DNA of 64,000 nt from Cyclobacteriaceae bacterium (GCA_016787755.1 JAEUUA010000014.1:58624-122623); one strand, 5' to 3'. Numbered from the stretch's first letter, positions 26,223 through 35,771 are shown. Translations and numbers: made by a program. Notes: generated from the sequence alone by a model not told the origin.

Positions 26223-27014
26223 ATGGTTGATGCATATAATTTTTTAGCCTCGTGGCAATTGTTCCCCGAAAAGGGAGCCTATGAGTTTGGTGATCGACCC
26301 AAGTCAGGGATTTTCAGAATTGAATTAGGAGGCACGGGCAAACAACTGAACATTTCAATGAACTGGGTTTCGTTGGAAGATCAGGCTTTCTCCAGTCAAT
26401 ATTCAGTTACTCCCAACGGAAAAGCAATTGACTTTGATAATCATGAGATCGGAGATACTATTTTTTGTGAATTCATTAGTCAACTCTCTTTCCAAACAAA
26501 GTTTACTAAAAATCAAAAACCCACGCTTGACGTTCTTCATGAGATAACTCCCAAAGGTTATCTAAAAGTTGTTCAGCATCATTACAATGAGCAAGGCGAG
26601 AAATTCACCAACGAAGAGATTTATCATAAGCAGTTAAGTGTGCTTCCATACTCTACCTCGGTTTCAGGTGCGGTTATAAAACCCAACGAGGCTGGAATCA
26701 TCAGGCATCATGCTTTATCCGCCATGGAAGAGCAAACGAATATGCAGCTTACCCAGATCCGGCAGCAGATTGAGTTGTTGGCTATCCAGGCGAAAGAAAT
26801 CCAAAAGCGCAAGGAGCTATCCATGATTATCTACGATGCCCAACTCAGTTTCGCGCCTGTAATCGGCCAAACTTATTTCTTGTACGAGAAAGAAGATGCT
26901 TCGCATTTGGTGTCGATGATAAGTCCCGAAGAATGGGGACGCTCAAAATCACCCTATAAGAGTTTTATTGCCGCTGTTAAGTTATTGGCAGATCACACCT
27001 GGAAGGAAGTTTGA
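26223..27014 (+). CDS. DUF2452 family protein
   Basis: 263 residues, no signal peptide. The C-terminal 130 residues carry the DUF2452 pattern: a glutamine-rich helix (QIRQQIELLAIQAKEIQKR), YDAQLSFAPVIGQTYFLYE and SMISPEEWG. The N-terminal half (MVDAYNFLASWQLFPEKGAYEFG) is lipocalin-like in its opening WQ motif, but this is weak. The molecular function of DUF2452 is not established as far as I know. It lies downstream of the M48 peptidase in the same direction. Confidence 0.8.
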   Translation: MVDAYNFLASWQLFPEKGAYEFGDRPKSGIFRIELGGTGKQLNISMNWVSLEDQAFSSQYSVTPNGKAIDFDNHEIGDTIFCEFISQLSFQTKFTKNQKPTLDVLHEITPKGYLKVVQHHYNEQGEKFTNEEIYHKQLSVLPYSTSVSGAVIKPNEAGIIRHHALSAMEEQTNMQLTQIRQQIELLAIQAKEIQKRKELSMIIYDAQLSFAPVIGQTYFLYEKEDASHLVSMISPEEWGRSKSPYKSFIAAVKLLADHTWKEV

Positions 27015-27039
27015 AGTTGTATCCCTAATTCAATGATTT

Positions 27040-28224
27040 TTACTTTAGCTGGCTAAGAATCCACTCTCTTCTTTTAAGAATATAATCAAGGGAAATTAAA
27101 ATATCTTCTTTGGCTTGCTGAATGTCAAATGGATGTACATCAAGAAACAAAGAAGTGTTGGCCATTGAATCATCTTCACTAAGTTGCTCTAACTCCCTCA
27201 AAACTTTGTAGGAAGCAGATTCTAGCTGAGCAGCGTCAAGTGAAAATAATAAAGCCTTTAGAACCTTTTCATATTGCTCATAGAGAGTCTTGTTTCCTGC
27301 AATGGTTCGATCCATGGATTCTTCGAGCGAGAATAATTTATGCTTTGTAAATTCCAGATTCCTTTCAGATCGTCCTTCATGTGGAATCGGTCTTAAAATA
27401 TCATCGTAATCCCAGGGGACTATTTCAAACCAATTTTTTGTGGGTTCAATGTAAAAGAAGACTTCATCAGAATAATCTCCGTTCATGATCAGGTAATTGA
27501 ACGCAAGGAACTGGAAATACATATCCAGATTTATGATTCGGTGCAATCGTGCCGCTAATGAATCGGGAGGGCGGCTGAAATCAGAAGAATAGATAGATTG
27601 AAACTGCTTCTTGTATTTTTTTGCTAATTCTTTTTCATTTTTATTAAAATACTCGTCCTCAACATTATGATTCAGGCCTCGTCTTAACATATACGGGCTT
27701 TGAAGCCTTCCCTGCAGTTGTTGAGGCTTTTCAACGATCAAATAAATCCCTTGCGGTTCATCATTGATCCAAATTTTGCAGAACGAATTAAACAGTGGAA
27801 ATAATCCAAATTGATCCATGCAGAGAAAAGACCATCGATTCCGCCAGAGATTTTTGTCCATGGACAGGTTGAGCAGGTTAAATTTCTTTACATGTATTTT
27901 CTTTCCGCTTTGATGTATTGTTATTGATTTATCGAGCTCAACCGAAAAAGACTTGCGTTTAAATTGTAATGTAGTTTTTCCACGTGTATGGATCTCTTTC
28001 ACGTTAGCAGTATCATGATTTACTATAAGCGTAGGATGGGAGAGAATAAGCTTATTTTGGTTATGACGTAAGTTGCTAAGTTGATTCTTTGAAATGTATA
28101 TCCTGATTTCAGGAAAGTTATTTGGCTCAGATCCATCAATCTGACAGTACCCTGATGTGGTAATAAGTCCGGTCAGAAAAATTAGAATAGTCTTCACAAT
28201 GAGTTTCCAGTAATAAGAAACCAA
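27040..28224 (-). CDS. CotH kinase family protein, secreted
   Basis: 394 residues with a signal peptide (TILIFLTGLITTSGYCQ). CotH motifs in order: IRIYISKNQLSNL at the start, HTRGKTTLQFKRKSFSVEL (RGxTT...KKS), NLLNLSMDKNLWRNR, YLIVEKP, FNYLIMNGDYSDEVFFY and IVPWDYDDIL (the catalytic-type Asp pair). CotH proteins are atypical kinases that phosphorylate extracellular proteins, known from Bacillus spore coats; in Bacteroidota the substrates are unknown. Convergent with the DUF2452 gene. Confidence 0.88.
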   Translation of the reverse strand: MVSYYWKLIVKTILIFLTGLITTSGYCQIDGSEPNNFPEIRIYISKNQLSNLRHNQNKLILSHPTLIVNHDTANVKEIHTRGKTTLQFKRKSFSVELDKSITIHQSGKKIHVKKFNLLNLSMDKNLWRNRWSFLCMDQFGLFPLFNSFCKIWINDEPQGIYLIVEKPQQLQGRLQSPYMLRRGLNHNVEDEYFNKNEKELAKKYKKQFQSIYSSDFSRPPDSLAARLHRIINLDMYFQFLAFNYLIMNGDYSDEVFFYIEPTKNWFEIVPWDYDDILRPIPHEGRSERNLEFTKHKLFSLEESMDRTIAGNKTLYEQYEKVLKALLFSLDAAQLESASYKVLRELEQLSEDDSMANTSLFLDVHPFDIQQAKEDILISLDYILKRREWILSQLK

Positions 28225-28289
28225 CAGAATGGCTTAATCAAAGATAAGCTTTAATACGACTTATTTAAATGTTACTAAATGAAAAGAAC

Positions 28290-29093
28290 TTAGCGAACTA
28301 GTGTACTCAACTTAATTTCCGTAAGCCTTCTTTTGGTATCCAGTGGAAAATCACCATTCATCATCCAATCGTAAAAGGAAGGCTCGTCTTTAAGCACCTG
28401 AATGGCTACTTTGCCCTTGTGTTTTCCAAAGTTGAAAATGATTTCATTCTTTTCATTTCGAACCATTCTTCCCGCGAGGTCAACCAAATTGGAGGCAGTT
28501 AATTGGTGAAGTACTTCCATGTCATTTTTAACAACCCCTACTTTTTTACCCAATCCATCCGTTACTTCCTGATTCTCGTAACGGGCTATCTGAGCATAAA
28601 GCACTTCCAACGTTGCCTGTGTATCAGCCTCAGCTGAGTGTGCATCGGTAATCTCTTTATCACAATAGAACTTAAAAGCTGCGGATAGAGTGCGCTTTTC
28701 CATCATGTGGAAAATCTTCTGGGCATCGATTAATTTTTTGCGACTATAATCAAACTCAACATCCGCACGAAGAAATTCTTCTACCAAAACGGGTACATCA
28801 AACTTCAAAATATTGAAGCCAGCCAGGTCTGAACCTTCAAAAAAACGAGCATACTCTTTGGCAACCTCTTTAAAGGTAGGTTTGTCTTTTACATCTTCAT
28901 TGCTAATACCATGGATGGCGGTTGATTCAGGTGCAATGAGAATAGTTGGATTAACGAGATTGCTTTTCTTAATCACTTCGCCATTGGGCATTATTTTGAT
29001 TACAGCTATTTCAATAATGCGATCCTGAGTAACATTGATTCCGGTTGTTTCCAGATCAAAAAAGCAAAGGGGTATTTTAAGATTTAATTTCAT
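28290..29093 (-). CDS. DnaQ-like 3'-5' exonuclease (DEDDh)
   Basis: 267 residues. Exo I motif FFDLETTGI (D and E), Exo II region SDLAGFNILKFDVPVL, Exo III HSAEADTQATLEVL (H and D), all of the DEDDh class. A C-terminal element (FNFGKHKGKVAIQVLKDEPSFYDWM) resembles the small domain at the end of exodeoxyribonuclease X-type proteins. It could be a proofreading-type subunit or a stand-alone repair exonuclease. It follows the Mpl-like gene in the same direction with 24 bases between. Confidence 0.88.
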   Translation of the reverse strand: MKLNLKIPLCFFDLETTGINVTQDRIIEIAVIKIMPNGEVIKKSNLVNPTILIAPESTAIHGISNEDVKDKPTFKEVAKEYARFFEGSDLAGFNILKFDVPVLVEEFLRADVEFDYSRKKLIDAQKIFHMMEKRTLSAAFKFYCDKEITDAHSAEADTQATLEVLYAQIARYENQEVTDGLGKKVGVVKNDMEVLHQLTASNLVDLAGRMVRNEKNEIIFNFGKHKGKVAIQVLKDEPSFYDWMMNGDFPLDTKRRLTEIKLSTLVR

Positions 29094-29117
29094 GAATGTA
29101 GAATAAGAAGGAGAGAA

Positions 29118-29696
29118 TCAAGCAGGTTGATAAACTGTTATCGCATTGTAAAATTGGCTGCTGCTGATCCCTATCTTTTTGAGCAATTCTTTTGCCGCGC
29201 TTAAATACTCCATGTTTTGATCTCCCGAAAGGGCAATGGGAAATTTTTCGTCAGAACTAGAAATTAGAATAGTCTTGCCATCTTTAATATTATACTTGCA
29301 TCGATTGTAGGCAATTGCCTGAATATCAGCGCGCTCACGCGATCCAATTTGTTTTAACGTTGAGTCGGATTCGGGATATAATATGGTTCCGCCTTTGGGA
29401 GTGGCATCAGCCAACGTTTCAAAATCTTTAGAATTTTGGTTTGAACTGATAGTACTTAAAATGGCGATATGATGTTTGTAATCAGTAAGTTGATCAACAC
29501 CATGAATAATAATTACCGCGTGATCCGGATTTAGAACAGGCTGTTGCCCGGGCAAACTGTAATCAAATTTCCGTTTGTGATACTTTAGGACATAAAGAAT
29601 TAAAGAAGTGATTAAAGTTCCGCCTTCCCCAACAACAATGATTCGCTGTTTATCAAGGCTTTGGTTATATATTTCGTTCGCTGTCAAAGTCTTCAA
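29118..29696 (-). CDS. Degenerate Mur-ligase-like (Mpl-related) protein
   Basis: 192 residues, much shorter than a real Mur ligase (about 450). The opening RIIVVGEGGTLITSLILYVL aligns by eye with the ATP-binding start of the Mpl/MurC central domain (GTHGKTT.TSMI..VL) and KYHKRKFDY with the text that follows in Bacteroidota Mpl. GGTILYPESD and LSAAKELLKKIGISSSQFYNAI also match. The P-loop lysine and threonines are lost (GEGGTLI), so it should not bind ATP in the usual way. It may be a non-catalytic paralogue or a reduced relative with a regulatory role; this is inference. Confidence 0.6.
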   Translation of the reverse strand: MKTLTANEIYNQSLDKQRIIVVGEGGTLITSLILYVLKYHKRKFDYSLPGQQPVLNPDHAVIIIHGVDQLTDYKHHIAILSTISSNQNSKDFETLADATPKGGTILYPESDSTLKQIGSRERADIQAIAYNRCKYNIKDGKTILISSSDEKFPIALSGDQNMEYLSAAKELLKKIGISSSQFYNAITVYQPA

Positions 29697-29899
29697 AGTT
29701 AGTAATGGGGATAAATATAATCCAAAATGCGTACTGAGTAAAAAGGCGGTTAACTATCTGGTATCATTTACCAACTTTTTGGTATGGAATTTATTCACAA
29801 ATTCACACGTTCAATTGTAGATAACTTGTTGAAGGTAGGAGTATTCTTAGCGGTAGGTTTGTTGCCCTATAAAGAAACTACGTACAACAACCACAAAGT

Positions 29900-31426
29900 A
29901 TGGAGCAACGATCAACGCCTGTGAGGTTAAGTTCTGCGAGTAGCGGAGCGGGAAGCAAATCAAAACTGTTGGTGAGAGACATCTCCGAGAGTTTAGGTAA
30001 GCTACCACCTCAGGCGCTCGATCTGGAAGAATCTATTTTAGGTGCGTTGATGCTGGAGAAAAATGCATTGACAGCGGTTGTTGAATTTTTAAGACCTGAA
30101 CATTTTTACTCCGAGCAGCATAAGGAAATCTATAACGCCATCATCGATTTGTTTAAGGCCTCGGAGCCGGTAGATATGCGCACGGTTGTGGCTCAACTGC
30201 GAAAGAGTGGAAAGATAGAACTGGTGGGTGGCGCCTATTATATTGCAGAGTTAACCAGCAAGGTAAGTTCGGCTGCCAACATTGAGTATCACGCGCGTAT
30301 TATTATTGAGATGGCTATAAAGCGGGATCTCATTCAAATTGCATCGCAAATTCACTCCAATGCCTATGAAGACACAACCGATGTGTTTGAGTTATTGGAT
30401 AGTGCTGAACAAAACATTTTTAAAATCTCTGACTCTAACCTGCGCAAGAATTACGACTCCATGAAGTCGTTGATGTTTCAGGCAACCAAAGAGATTCAAG
30501 AAAAGCGAAATCATAAAGATGGCCTTACCGGAATACCGAGTGGCTTTTCAAGGCTGGATCGGGTTACATCCGGCTGGCAGAAATCTGAGTTAACAATCAT
30601 TGCAGCCCGACCAGGTATGGGTAAGACAGCCTTTGTTGTTTCAGCGTTACGCAATGCGGCCGTTGACTTTAATTTTCCCGTGGCCATATTCTCGTTGGAG
30701 ATGGCATCACTTCAATTGGTGAATCGTTTGATCTCTGCCGAAGCTGAATTGGATTCTGAAAAAATTAAGAAAGGAAACCTGGCTGACTTTGAATGGCAAC
30801 AAATGGTGACCAAGACAAACCGGCTATCCAGCGCTCCCATATTTATTGATGATACAGCCGCACTTTCTATTTTAGAGCTTCGGGCTAAATGCCGCAGACT
30901 AAAAGCCGAGCATAATATTCAATTGGTGGTAGTGGATTATCTTCAGTTGATGAAGGGTGAGGCCGGTGGAAATCGTGAACAAGAAATTGCCTCCATCTCT
31001 CGGGCTCTAAAAGGAATTGCTAAAGAGTTAAACGTTCCGGTAATCGCGTTGTCTCAGTTGAGTCGGGGTGTGGAAACACGTGGTGGAGACAAACGTCCGC
31101 AGCTTTCTGACTTACGTGAATCAGGTTCCATTGAACAGGATGCGGATATTGTTATGTTCTTATATCGTCCTGAATACTATAAGATTACGGTGGATGAAGA
31201 AGGTATGCCAACCCAAGGTATGGCCGAAGTAATTATTGCCAAGCATCGAAATGGATCCCTTGAAAACGTGAAACTTAAATTCATTGGCAAGTACACCAAG
31301 TTTGCTGATTATGATGCACCCGATGGTCTTACTCCCATGAGTAGCATTACGCGAGAGAGCCGATTGAATACATTTAAAGATACTCCACCATCTACTCCGG
31401 GTGGGGATGATGATACGCCATTCTAG
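29900..31426 (+). CDS. dnaB: Replicative DNA helicase DnaB
   Basis: 508 residues. The N-terminal domain opens with PPQALDLEESILGALML, then the RecA-like domain has Walker A AARPGMGKTAF, Walker B-type VVVDYLQLM, SQLSRGVE and SDLRESGSIEQDADIVMFLYRPEYY. It unwinds DNA at the replication fork as a hexamer. No intein interrupts the P-loop. A 20-residue Ser-rich N-terminal extension precedes the conserved start. The gene stands alone, followed by inverted-repeat spacer DNA. Confidence 0.97.
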   Translation: MEQRSTPVRLSSASSGAGSKSKLLVRDISESLGKLPPQALDLEESILGALMLEKNALTAVVEFLRPEHFYSEQHKEIYNAIIDLFKASEPVDMRTVVAQLRKSGKIELVGGAYYIAELTSKVSSAANIEYHARIIIEMAIKRDLIQIASQIHSNAYEDTTDVFELLDSAEQNIFKISDSNLRKNYDSMKSLMFQATKEIQEKRNHKDGLTGIPSGFSRLDRVTSGWQKSELTIIAARPGMGKTAFVVSALRNAAVDFNFPVAIFSLEMASLQLVNRLISAEAELDSEKIKKGNLADFEWQQMVTKTNRLSSAPIFIDDTAALSILELRAKCRRLKAEHNIQLVVVDYLQLMKGEAGGNREQEIASISRALKGIAKELNVPVIALSQLSRGVETRGGDKRPQLSDLRESGSIEQDADIVMFLYRPEYYKITVDEEGMPTQGMAEVIIAKHRNGSLENVKLKFIGKYTKFADYDAPDGLTPMSSITRESRLNTFKDTPPSTPGGDDDTPF

Positions 31427-31480
31427 CAAATTGATAATGGTCAATGTACAATTGACAATTTGCTGAGTGTATCTATAAAT
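31427..31480. repeat. Hairpin-forming intergenic repeat after dnaB
   Basis: AGCAAATT and AATTTGCT flank an inner pair GTCAAT/ATTGAC, giving a long bulged hairpin directly after the dnaB stop. It has no T-run, so it is a weak terminator at most. GTCAATTGTCAATT-type elements recur in spacers of Bacteroidota; here a related CAACTGTCAATTC follows at about 31493. Confidence 0.55.
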
Positions 31481-31664
31481 TGCTTCTTGTCAACTGTCAA
31501 TTCAAAACAGTACTTGTATTATTTGACGGTTTCCGCTCATCTCGGTGATTTGCGCTGAGCATCGATGAAAGCATCTGCGGTTATATGCGAATGAATGGTA
31601 AGATTTCCCTAAACTTATTTTATATTTTGTTGTTGAGGTTGTATCTTAACTCTCAAGTTATGTT

Positions 31665-32657
31665 ATGAAAGCCTTAGTCTTAAAAGAAGTCGGTATTATT
31701 GAACTGAAGGAAATTCCGAAGCCGGTAGTATCTGCAGGTAAAGCATTGGTGCGCATCAAAGCGGCAGCGCTTAATCGTAGAGACGATTGGATTCGGGAAG
31801 GCAAGTATCCTAACATAAAGTTTGGAGTTACTATGGGCTCTGATGGGGCGGGGGTTGTGGAGGAAGTGGGAGATGAAGTCGATCAACCCTGGGTAGGGCA
31901 GGAAGTTGTTATAAATCCCAACATTGATTGGGGATCTGATCAGGAGGTTCAAACCAGTAAATACACAATTCTCGGGATGCCTGTGGATGGTACGTTTGCA
32001 GAATATGTTTTAGTATCCATTGATCGGCTCCATCGCAAACCAACACATTTAGATTTTCTTCAGGCTGCAGCGTTGCCGTTGGGTGGGCTGACTGCTTATC
32101 GCGCTCTCTTCCGCAGAGGAGAATTGAAGTCGGGGCAAAATGTGTTGATTTCCGGTTTTGGTGGTGGAGTAGCACAGTTTGCTTTTCTTTTCGCGCAAGC
32201 AGCTGGTGCTAATGTGTATGTTACCTCGGGTAGCGATGAGAAAATTGAAAAGGCAATTAAGCTTGGCGCGAAGGGAGCGTACAATTATAAGAAGCAAGCG
32301 ACCTACACCGATTTATGGAAGACAAAAGGTGGGTTTGATTTGGTGATTGATAGTGCGGGTGGCGATCAGCTAAATGGTTTTATTAAAGTGCTTAAGCCAA
32401 AAGGAAGAATTGTTTTTTATGGTGCCACTAACGGGCTGCCGGCAAAGTTAGATTTGTATCGCATGTTCTGGAACCAACTTTCCTTGTTGGGCTCAACCAT
32501 GGGCAGCGATCATGAGTTTAGCGAAATGCTGGCCTTTGTCAGTAAACATCAAATCCGCCCATTGGTTGATTCAATCCGACCCTTCTCCAAAATAGCTGAA
32601 TCCTTCCCCGATATTACCAAACCGAATAAGGTGGGTAAGATCGTGTTTCAGGTTTAG
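31665..32657 (+). CDS. Zinc-independent MDR-family oxidoreductase (quinone reductase-like)
   Basis: 330 residues of the medium-chain dehydrogenase/reductase family. GROES-like N-terminal part: VRIKAAALNRRDDWIREG and GSDGAGVVEEVGDEV. The NAD(P) loop is SGFGGGVAQFAF. The structural-zinc cysteines are absent and the catalytic-zinc Cys is replaced by Asn/Arg in ALNRRDD, so it is likely a quinone or enoyl reductase rather than a zinc alcohol dehydrogenase. Substrate unknown. Monocistronic by context. Confidence 0.88.
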   Translation: MKALVLKEVGIIELKEIPKPVVSAGKALVRIKAAALNRRDDWIREGKYPNIKFGVTMGSDGAGVVEEVGDEVDQPWVGQEVVINPNIDWGSDQEVQTSKYTILGMPVDGTFAEYVLVSIDRLHRKPTHLDFLQAAALPLGGLTAYRALFRRGELKSGQNVLISGFGGGVAQFAFLFAQAAGANVYVTSGSDEKIEKAIKLGAKGAYNYKKQATYTDLWKTKGGFDLVIDSAGGDQLNGFIKVLKPKGRIVFYGATNGLPAKLDLYRMFWNQLSLLGSTMGSDHEFSEMLAFVSKHQIRPLVDSIRPFSKIAESFPDITKPNKVGKIVFQV

Positions 32658-32937
32658 ATTTCTAGTCCAAGTATCTTGGAGAATGTTAATTCAACTCCAA
32701 CAAGGGCGAAGAATATTAGATTAGGAGGTCTTTACAATTGTATTAGAAACTAGATAATGCTTGAAGAATTAGGACTACAACTAACAGACCTAAAGTTATA
32801 CTCAAAAGGCCAAAAGCCCACTTCTAGGAGTCATTACAAGCGTTGGATTTAATGAGTGCAGCGACTCCAAATTTATGTTGGATTTGTTGAGATAACCAGT
32901 ACACTCCTAAGTACCTCTGTGCCTCAGTGGTTAAAAC

Positions 32938-33252
32938 CTAATCTTCCAAATTCTCTATAGCCGACTTTAATTCCCGTGCTGCACTCTTGTCTTTTTGCTC
33001 AAGTGCCAGCGTAAAACCCTTTCTTAAAATATCCAGTCCTTTTTCTATATGAGATTGATCCGCAAAGAAATTTCCAGCGATGTAATAGGTGGGCAGGTAG
33101 GTGGGATATTGCTCCAATAATTGATCAAATAGATCCTGAGCTTTTTGTGAATCCTGAGTTTTGAATTCAAGCGCGAGGGCATAAAGGTTAAACGGATCGG
33201 TAGGATCGTCCCTAAGGAATTGCTCCAGCAGCTTAATACGGTCTGTATTCAT
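32938..33252 (-). CDS. Small TPR protein
   Basis: 104 residues, all helical, with about three TPR-like units (PFNLYALALEFKTQDSQKAQDLFDQLL, YYIAGNFFADQSHIEKGLDILRKGF). Such small TPR proteins mediate protein contacts; no partner is evident. It is divergent from etfB. The 280 bases downstream (32658-32937) hold no gene; their end near 32910-32935 reads like the CTCTGTGCCTCAGTGG-type spacer repeat common in Bacteroidota. Confidence 0.75.
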   Translation of the reverse strand: MNTDRIKLLEQFLRDDPTDPFNLYALALEFKTQDSQKAQDLFDQLLEQYPTYLPTYYIAGNFFADQSHIEKGLDILRKGFTLALEQKDKSAARELKSAIENLED

Positions 33253-33356
33253 CGGATTTTCACGTTTTTACGTGCTCTATTCAGATTTTATCCTTTATCT
33301 TGAGGCCAAATTTAGATTGATTTGGTTAAAGTTTTGATTCTCATTTTATTAAGATT

Positions 33357-34091
33357 ATGAAGATATTAGTTTGCATCTCGCACGTACCTGATACTACCTC
33401 CAAAATCAATTTTGTTGATAATAACACAAAGTTCGATACAGCCGGGGTACAATTTATTATCGGCCCGTATGATGATTACGCCCTAGCCCGTGCCATCGAG
33501 CTTAAAGAGGCAACTCCCGGAACAACCGTAACGGTAATTAATGTGGGCCCAGCCGAAACAGAACCTACGATTCGCAAGGCATTGGCCATTGGTGCCGATG
33601 ATGCGATTCGGGTAAATGCTGACCCCACCGACTCATTTTTTGTAGCCACTCAAATCGCAGAGCATGCAAAAGGATTTGATTTGGTCTTAATGGGTAGAGA
33701 GTCAATCGATTATAACAGTGGAGTGGTTCATGCTATGGTAGGAGAGATGCTGGGTCTTCCTTCTGTTTCTCCCGTCATGAAGTTAGATATTGATGGCTCC
33801 AAAGTAAAAATGACCCGTGAGATTGAAGGTGGAAAGGAAGAAGTAGAATCTACTTTGCCGCTTGTCGCGGGATGCCAGGAGCCCATTGCAGAATGGAAGA
33901 TTCCTAACATGCGGGGTATTATGTCGGCACGCACAAAGCCATTGAAAGTAGTTGAGCCAAAGGCAACTGAACTTAGTGCAGTGCTTCAAAAGTTTGAACT
34001 GCCGGCTCCTAAAGGTGCTGTGCAAATGATCTCGGCTGATAATGTCGCTGATCTTGTAACCAAGTTGAAGAATGAGGCAAAGGTTCTTTGA
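33357..34091 (+). CDS. etfB: Electron transfer flavoprotein beta subunit
   Basis: 244 residues, the usual length. It starts MKILVCISHVPDT and has DDYALARAIELKE, VNVGPAETEPTIRKALAIGADDAIRV and LVLMGRESIDYNSGVVHAMVGEMLG. EtfB binds AMP and forms the heterodimer with EtfA that passes electrons from acyl-CoA dehydrogenases to the quinone pool. etfA follows after 37 bases, so they are one operon. Confidence 0.96.
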   Translation: MKILVCISHVPDTTSKINFVDNNTKFDTAGVQFIIGPYDDYALARAIELKEATPGTTVTVINVGPAETEPTIRKALAIGADDAIRVNADPTDSFFVATQIAEHAKGFDLVLMGRESIDYNSGVVHAMVGEMLGLPSVSPVMKLDIDGSKVKMTREIEGGKEEVESTLPLVAGCQEPIAEWKIPNMRGIMSARTKPLKVVEPKATELSAVLQKFELPAPKGAVQMISADNVADLVTKLKNEAKVL

Positions 34092-34128
34092 GGTCTTAAG
34101 TTTTGAATTTGATTTTTAACTATTCGAT

Positions 34129-35085
34129 ATGACAACACTAGTTTTTGTAGAAGTAGCAGAGGGAAAAGTAAGAAAGTCATCGCTAGAAGCAGTTTGTTTT
34201 GCAAAGGCAATGGGTGGTTCGGTTACCGCCATTGTACTGGGTTCTAGCGATGCAGCTGAACTGCAATCTTTGGGAAAATATGGAGCAACAAAGGTGTTGC
34301 ATGCAGCTGATCCAAAACTTGATAAGGGAATTATACAGGTTTATTCAGCGGTACTTACCAAAGCAATGCAAGATGAGAATGCAGATGTTCTTGTTTTAGC
34401 AAACTCATCATTAGGTACACCCGTTGCAGCCAAAGTTGCTGTAAAGGCTGGGGCAAGCTTTGCCTCCAATGTTGTTGAGTTGCCAAATACAACGAGTGGC
34501 TTTATTGTTAAGCGAAGTATTTACACGGGCAAAGCCTTTTCAATAGTTGAATTGAAGAATGCTAAGAAAGTAATTGCGATAAAGAAGAATGCAGCGGAAG
34601 TAAAAGAAAGCGGGGGTACTGCTGAAGTTGTAAACTATTCAGTAACACTTTCGGATGCTGATTTTAACACAACTATTCTCTCTTCTGAAAAAGCAACCGG
34701 AGATATTCTCCTTCCGGAGGCGGAGATTGTTGTATCCGGTGGACGAGGGTTAAAAGGTCCGGAACATTGGGGAATACTGGAAGAACTTGCCAAGACTTTA
34801 CATGCGGCAACGGGGTGTAGCAAACCTGTGTCGGATATGGGTTGGAGACCTCACCATGAACATGTGGGACAGACGGGTGTAAAAGTTGCACCGCAATTAT
34901 ATATCGCGATTGGAATCTCGGGAGCTATACAGCATCTGGCCGGAGTGAATTCATCTAAATGTATTGTAGTAATTAATAAAGATGCCGATGCACCCTTCTT
35001 CAAAGCAGCCGATTATGGTATTGTGGGAGATGCGTTCGATGTAGTTCCTAAATTAACCGTCGCTATTAAATCTGCAAATGGATAG
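34129..35085 (+). CDS. etfA: Electron transfer flavoprotein alpha subunit
   Basis: 318 residues. The C-terminal FAD domain is clear: VSGGRGLKGPEHWGILEELA, PVSDMGWRPHHEHVGQTG, APQLYIAIGISGAIQHLAG and INKDADAPFFKAADYGIVGD. N-terminal domain MTTLVFVEVAEGKVRKSS. Partner of the EtfB encoded just upstream; together they link fatty-acid or amino-acid dehydrogenases to respiration. Confidence 0.96.
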   Translation: MTTLVFVEVAEGKVRKSSLEAVCFAKAMGGSVTAIVLGSSDAAELQSLGKYGATKVLHAADPKLDKGIIQVYSAVLTKAMQDENADVLVLANSSLGTPVAAKVAVKAGASFASNVVELPNTTSGFIVKRSIYTGKAFSIVELKNAKKVIAIKKNAAEVKESGGTAEVVNYSVTLSDADFNTTILSSEKATGDILLPEAEIVVSGGRGLKGPEHWGILEELAKTLHAATGCSKPVSDMGWRPHHEHVGQTGVKVAPQLYIAIGISGAIQHLAGVNSSKCIVVINKDADAPFFKAADYGIVGDAFDVVPKLTVAIKSANG

Positions 35086-35147
35086 CAAAAAAGCAATCTT
35101 TAGAGTATGATTGCGGTTTATAACTTTTTTTATAATTTCAATTTTCT

Positions 35148-35771
35148 GTGGCTACGTTGAAGAAGATAAAACTTGAAATACTCGGACTTTCCTCCAGTCA
35201 ATCACAAACTGGATCTTTTGCACTGGTGTTGGGTGAGACAGAAGGCAACCGCAGGCTCCCCATTATTATCGGCATGTTTGAGGCGCAAGCCATCGCTATT
35301 GAGATTGAGAAGATCATTCCCAATCGCCCAATGACTCATGACTTGTTCAAATCATTTTCTAACTCATTTCATTTTCACGTAGACGAAATCATTATTTCAG
35401 ATTTAAAAGAAGGAGTTTTCTTTGCCAAGATTGTTTGCACCGATGGGTTAAAGAAAACGGAAATTGATGCACGACCCTCGGATGCAATCGCCATTGGTCT
35501 TCGCTTTGATGCTGCCATCTATACCTACGAAGCAATTTTAGCAGAAGCTGGAATAGTACTCACCGATCAGGAAGAGGAAGACGAAAAGGCTGAGATAAAA
35601 CCTGAACCTAAGGCAAAGGTAAAAAAAGAATCCTCTCGCAAGTCAAGCAGCAGTGAGGATTACAAAAACTATTCAATAGAAAAATTAAACGATCTCCTTA
35701 AGGATGCCATCGAAAAAGAGGATTATGAGCGCGCAGCGAAAATCCGCGATGAGCTAGGCAAACGCAACTAA
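35148..35771 (+). CDS. Bifunctional nuclease family protein (DUF151) with UvrB/C motif
   Basis: 207 residues; the best start is GTG at 35148 (ATLKKIKLEILGLSSSQ). DUF151 signatures: LGETEGNRRLPIIIGMFEAQAI and DARPSDAIAIGLRFDAAIY. A Lys/Glu-rich linker leads to a C-terminal UVR motif (LLKDAIEKEDYERAAKIRDEL), the protein-interaction helix pair known from UvrB and UvrC. DUF151 proteins have reported RNase/DNase activity in plants; the bacterial role is open. It lies 62 bases after etfA and 19 before the transporter. Confidence 0.87.
   Translation: MATLKKIKLEILGLSSSQSQTGSFALVLGETEGNRRLPIIIGMFEAQAIAIEIEKIIPNRPMTHDLFKSFSNSFHFHVDEIIISDLKEGVFFAKIVCTDGLKKTEIDARPSDAIAIGLRFDAAIYTYEAILAEAGIVLTDQEEEDEKAEIKPEPKAKVKKESSRKSSSSEDYKNYSIEKLNDLLKDAIEKEDYERAAKIRDELGKRN

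Noticed and set aside
29900..31426. Intein in dnaB
   Set aside because: The helicase is of normal length and its P-loop and later motifs are uninterrupted.
31540..31660. Riboswitch or tRNA between dnaB and the oxidoreductase gene
   Set aside because: No cloverleaf or recognisable aptamer; the sequence resembles Bacteroidota spacer repeats.
35148..35771. Cleavage or RNA-binding function for the DUF151 protein as a defence nuclease
   Set aside because: The operon context is metabolic and the family is broadly conserved; nothing suggests defence.
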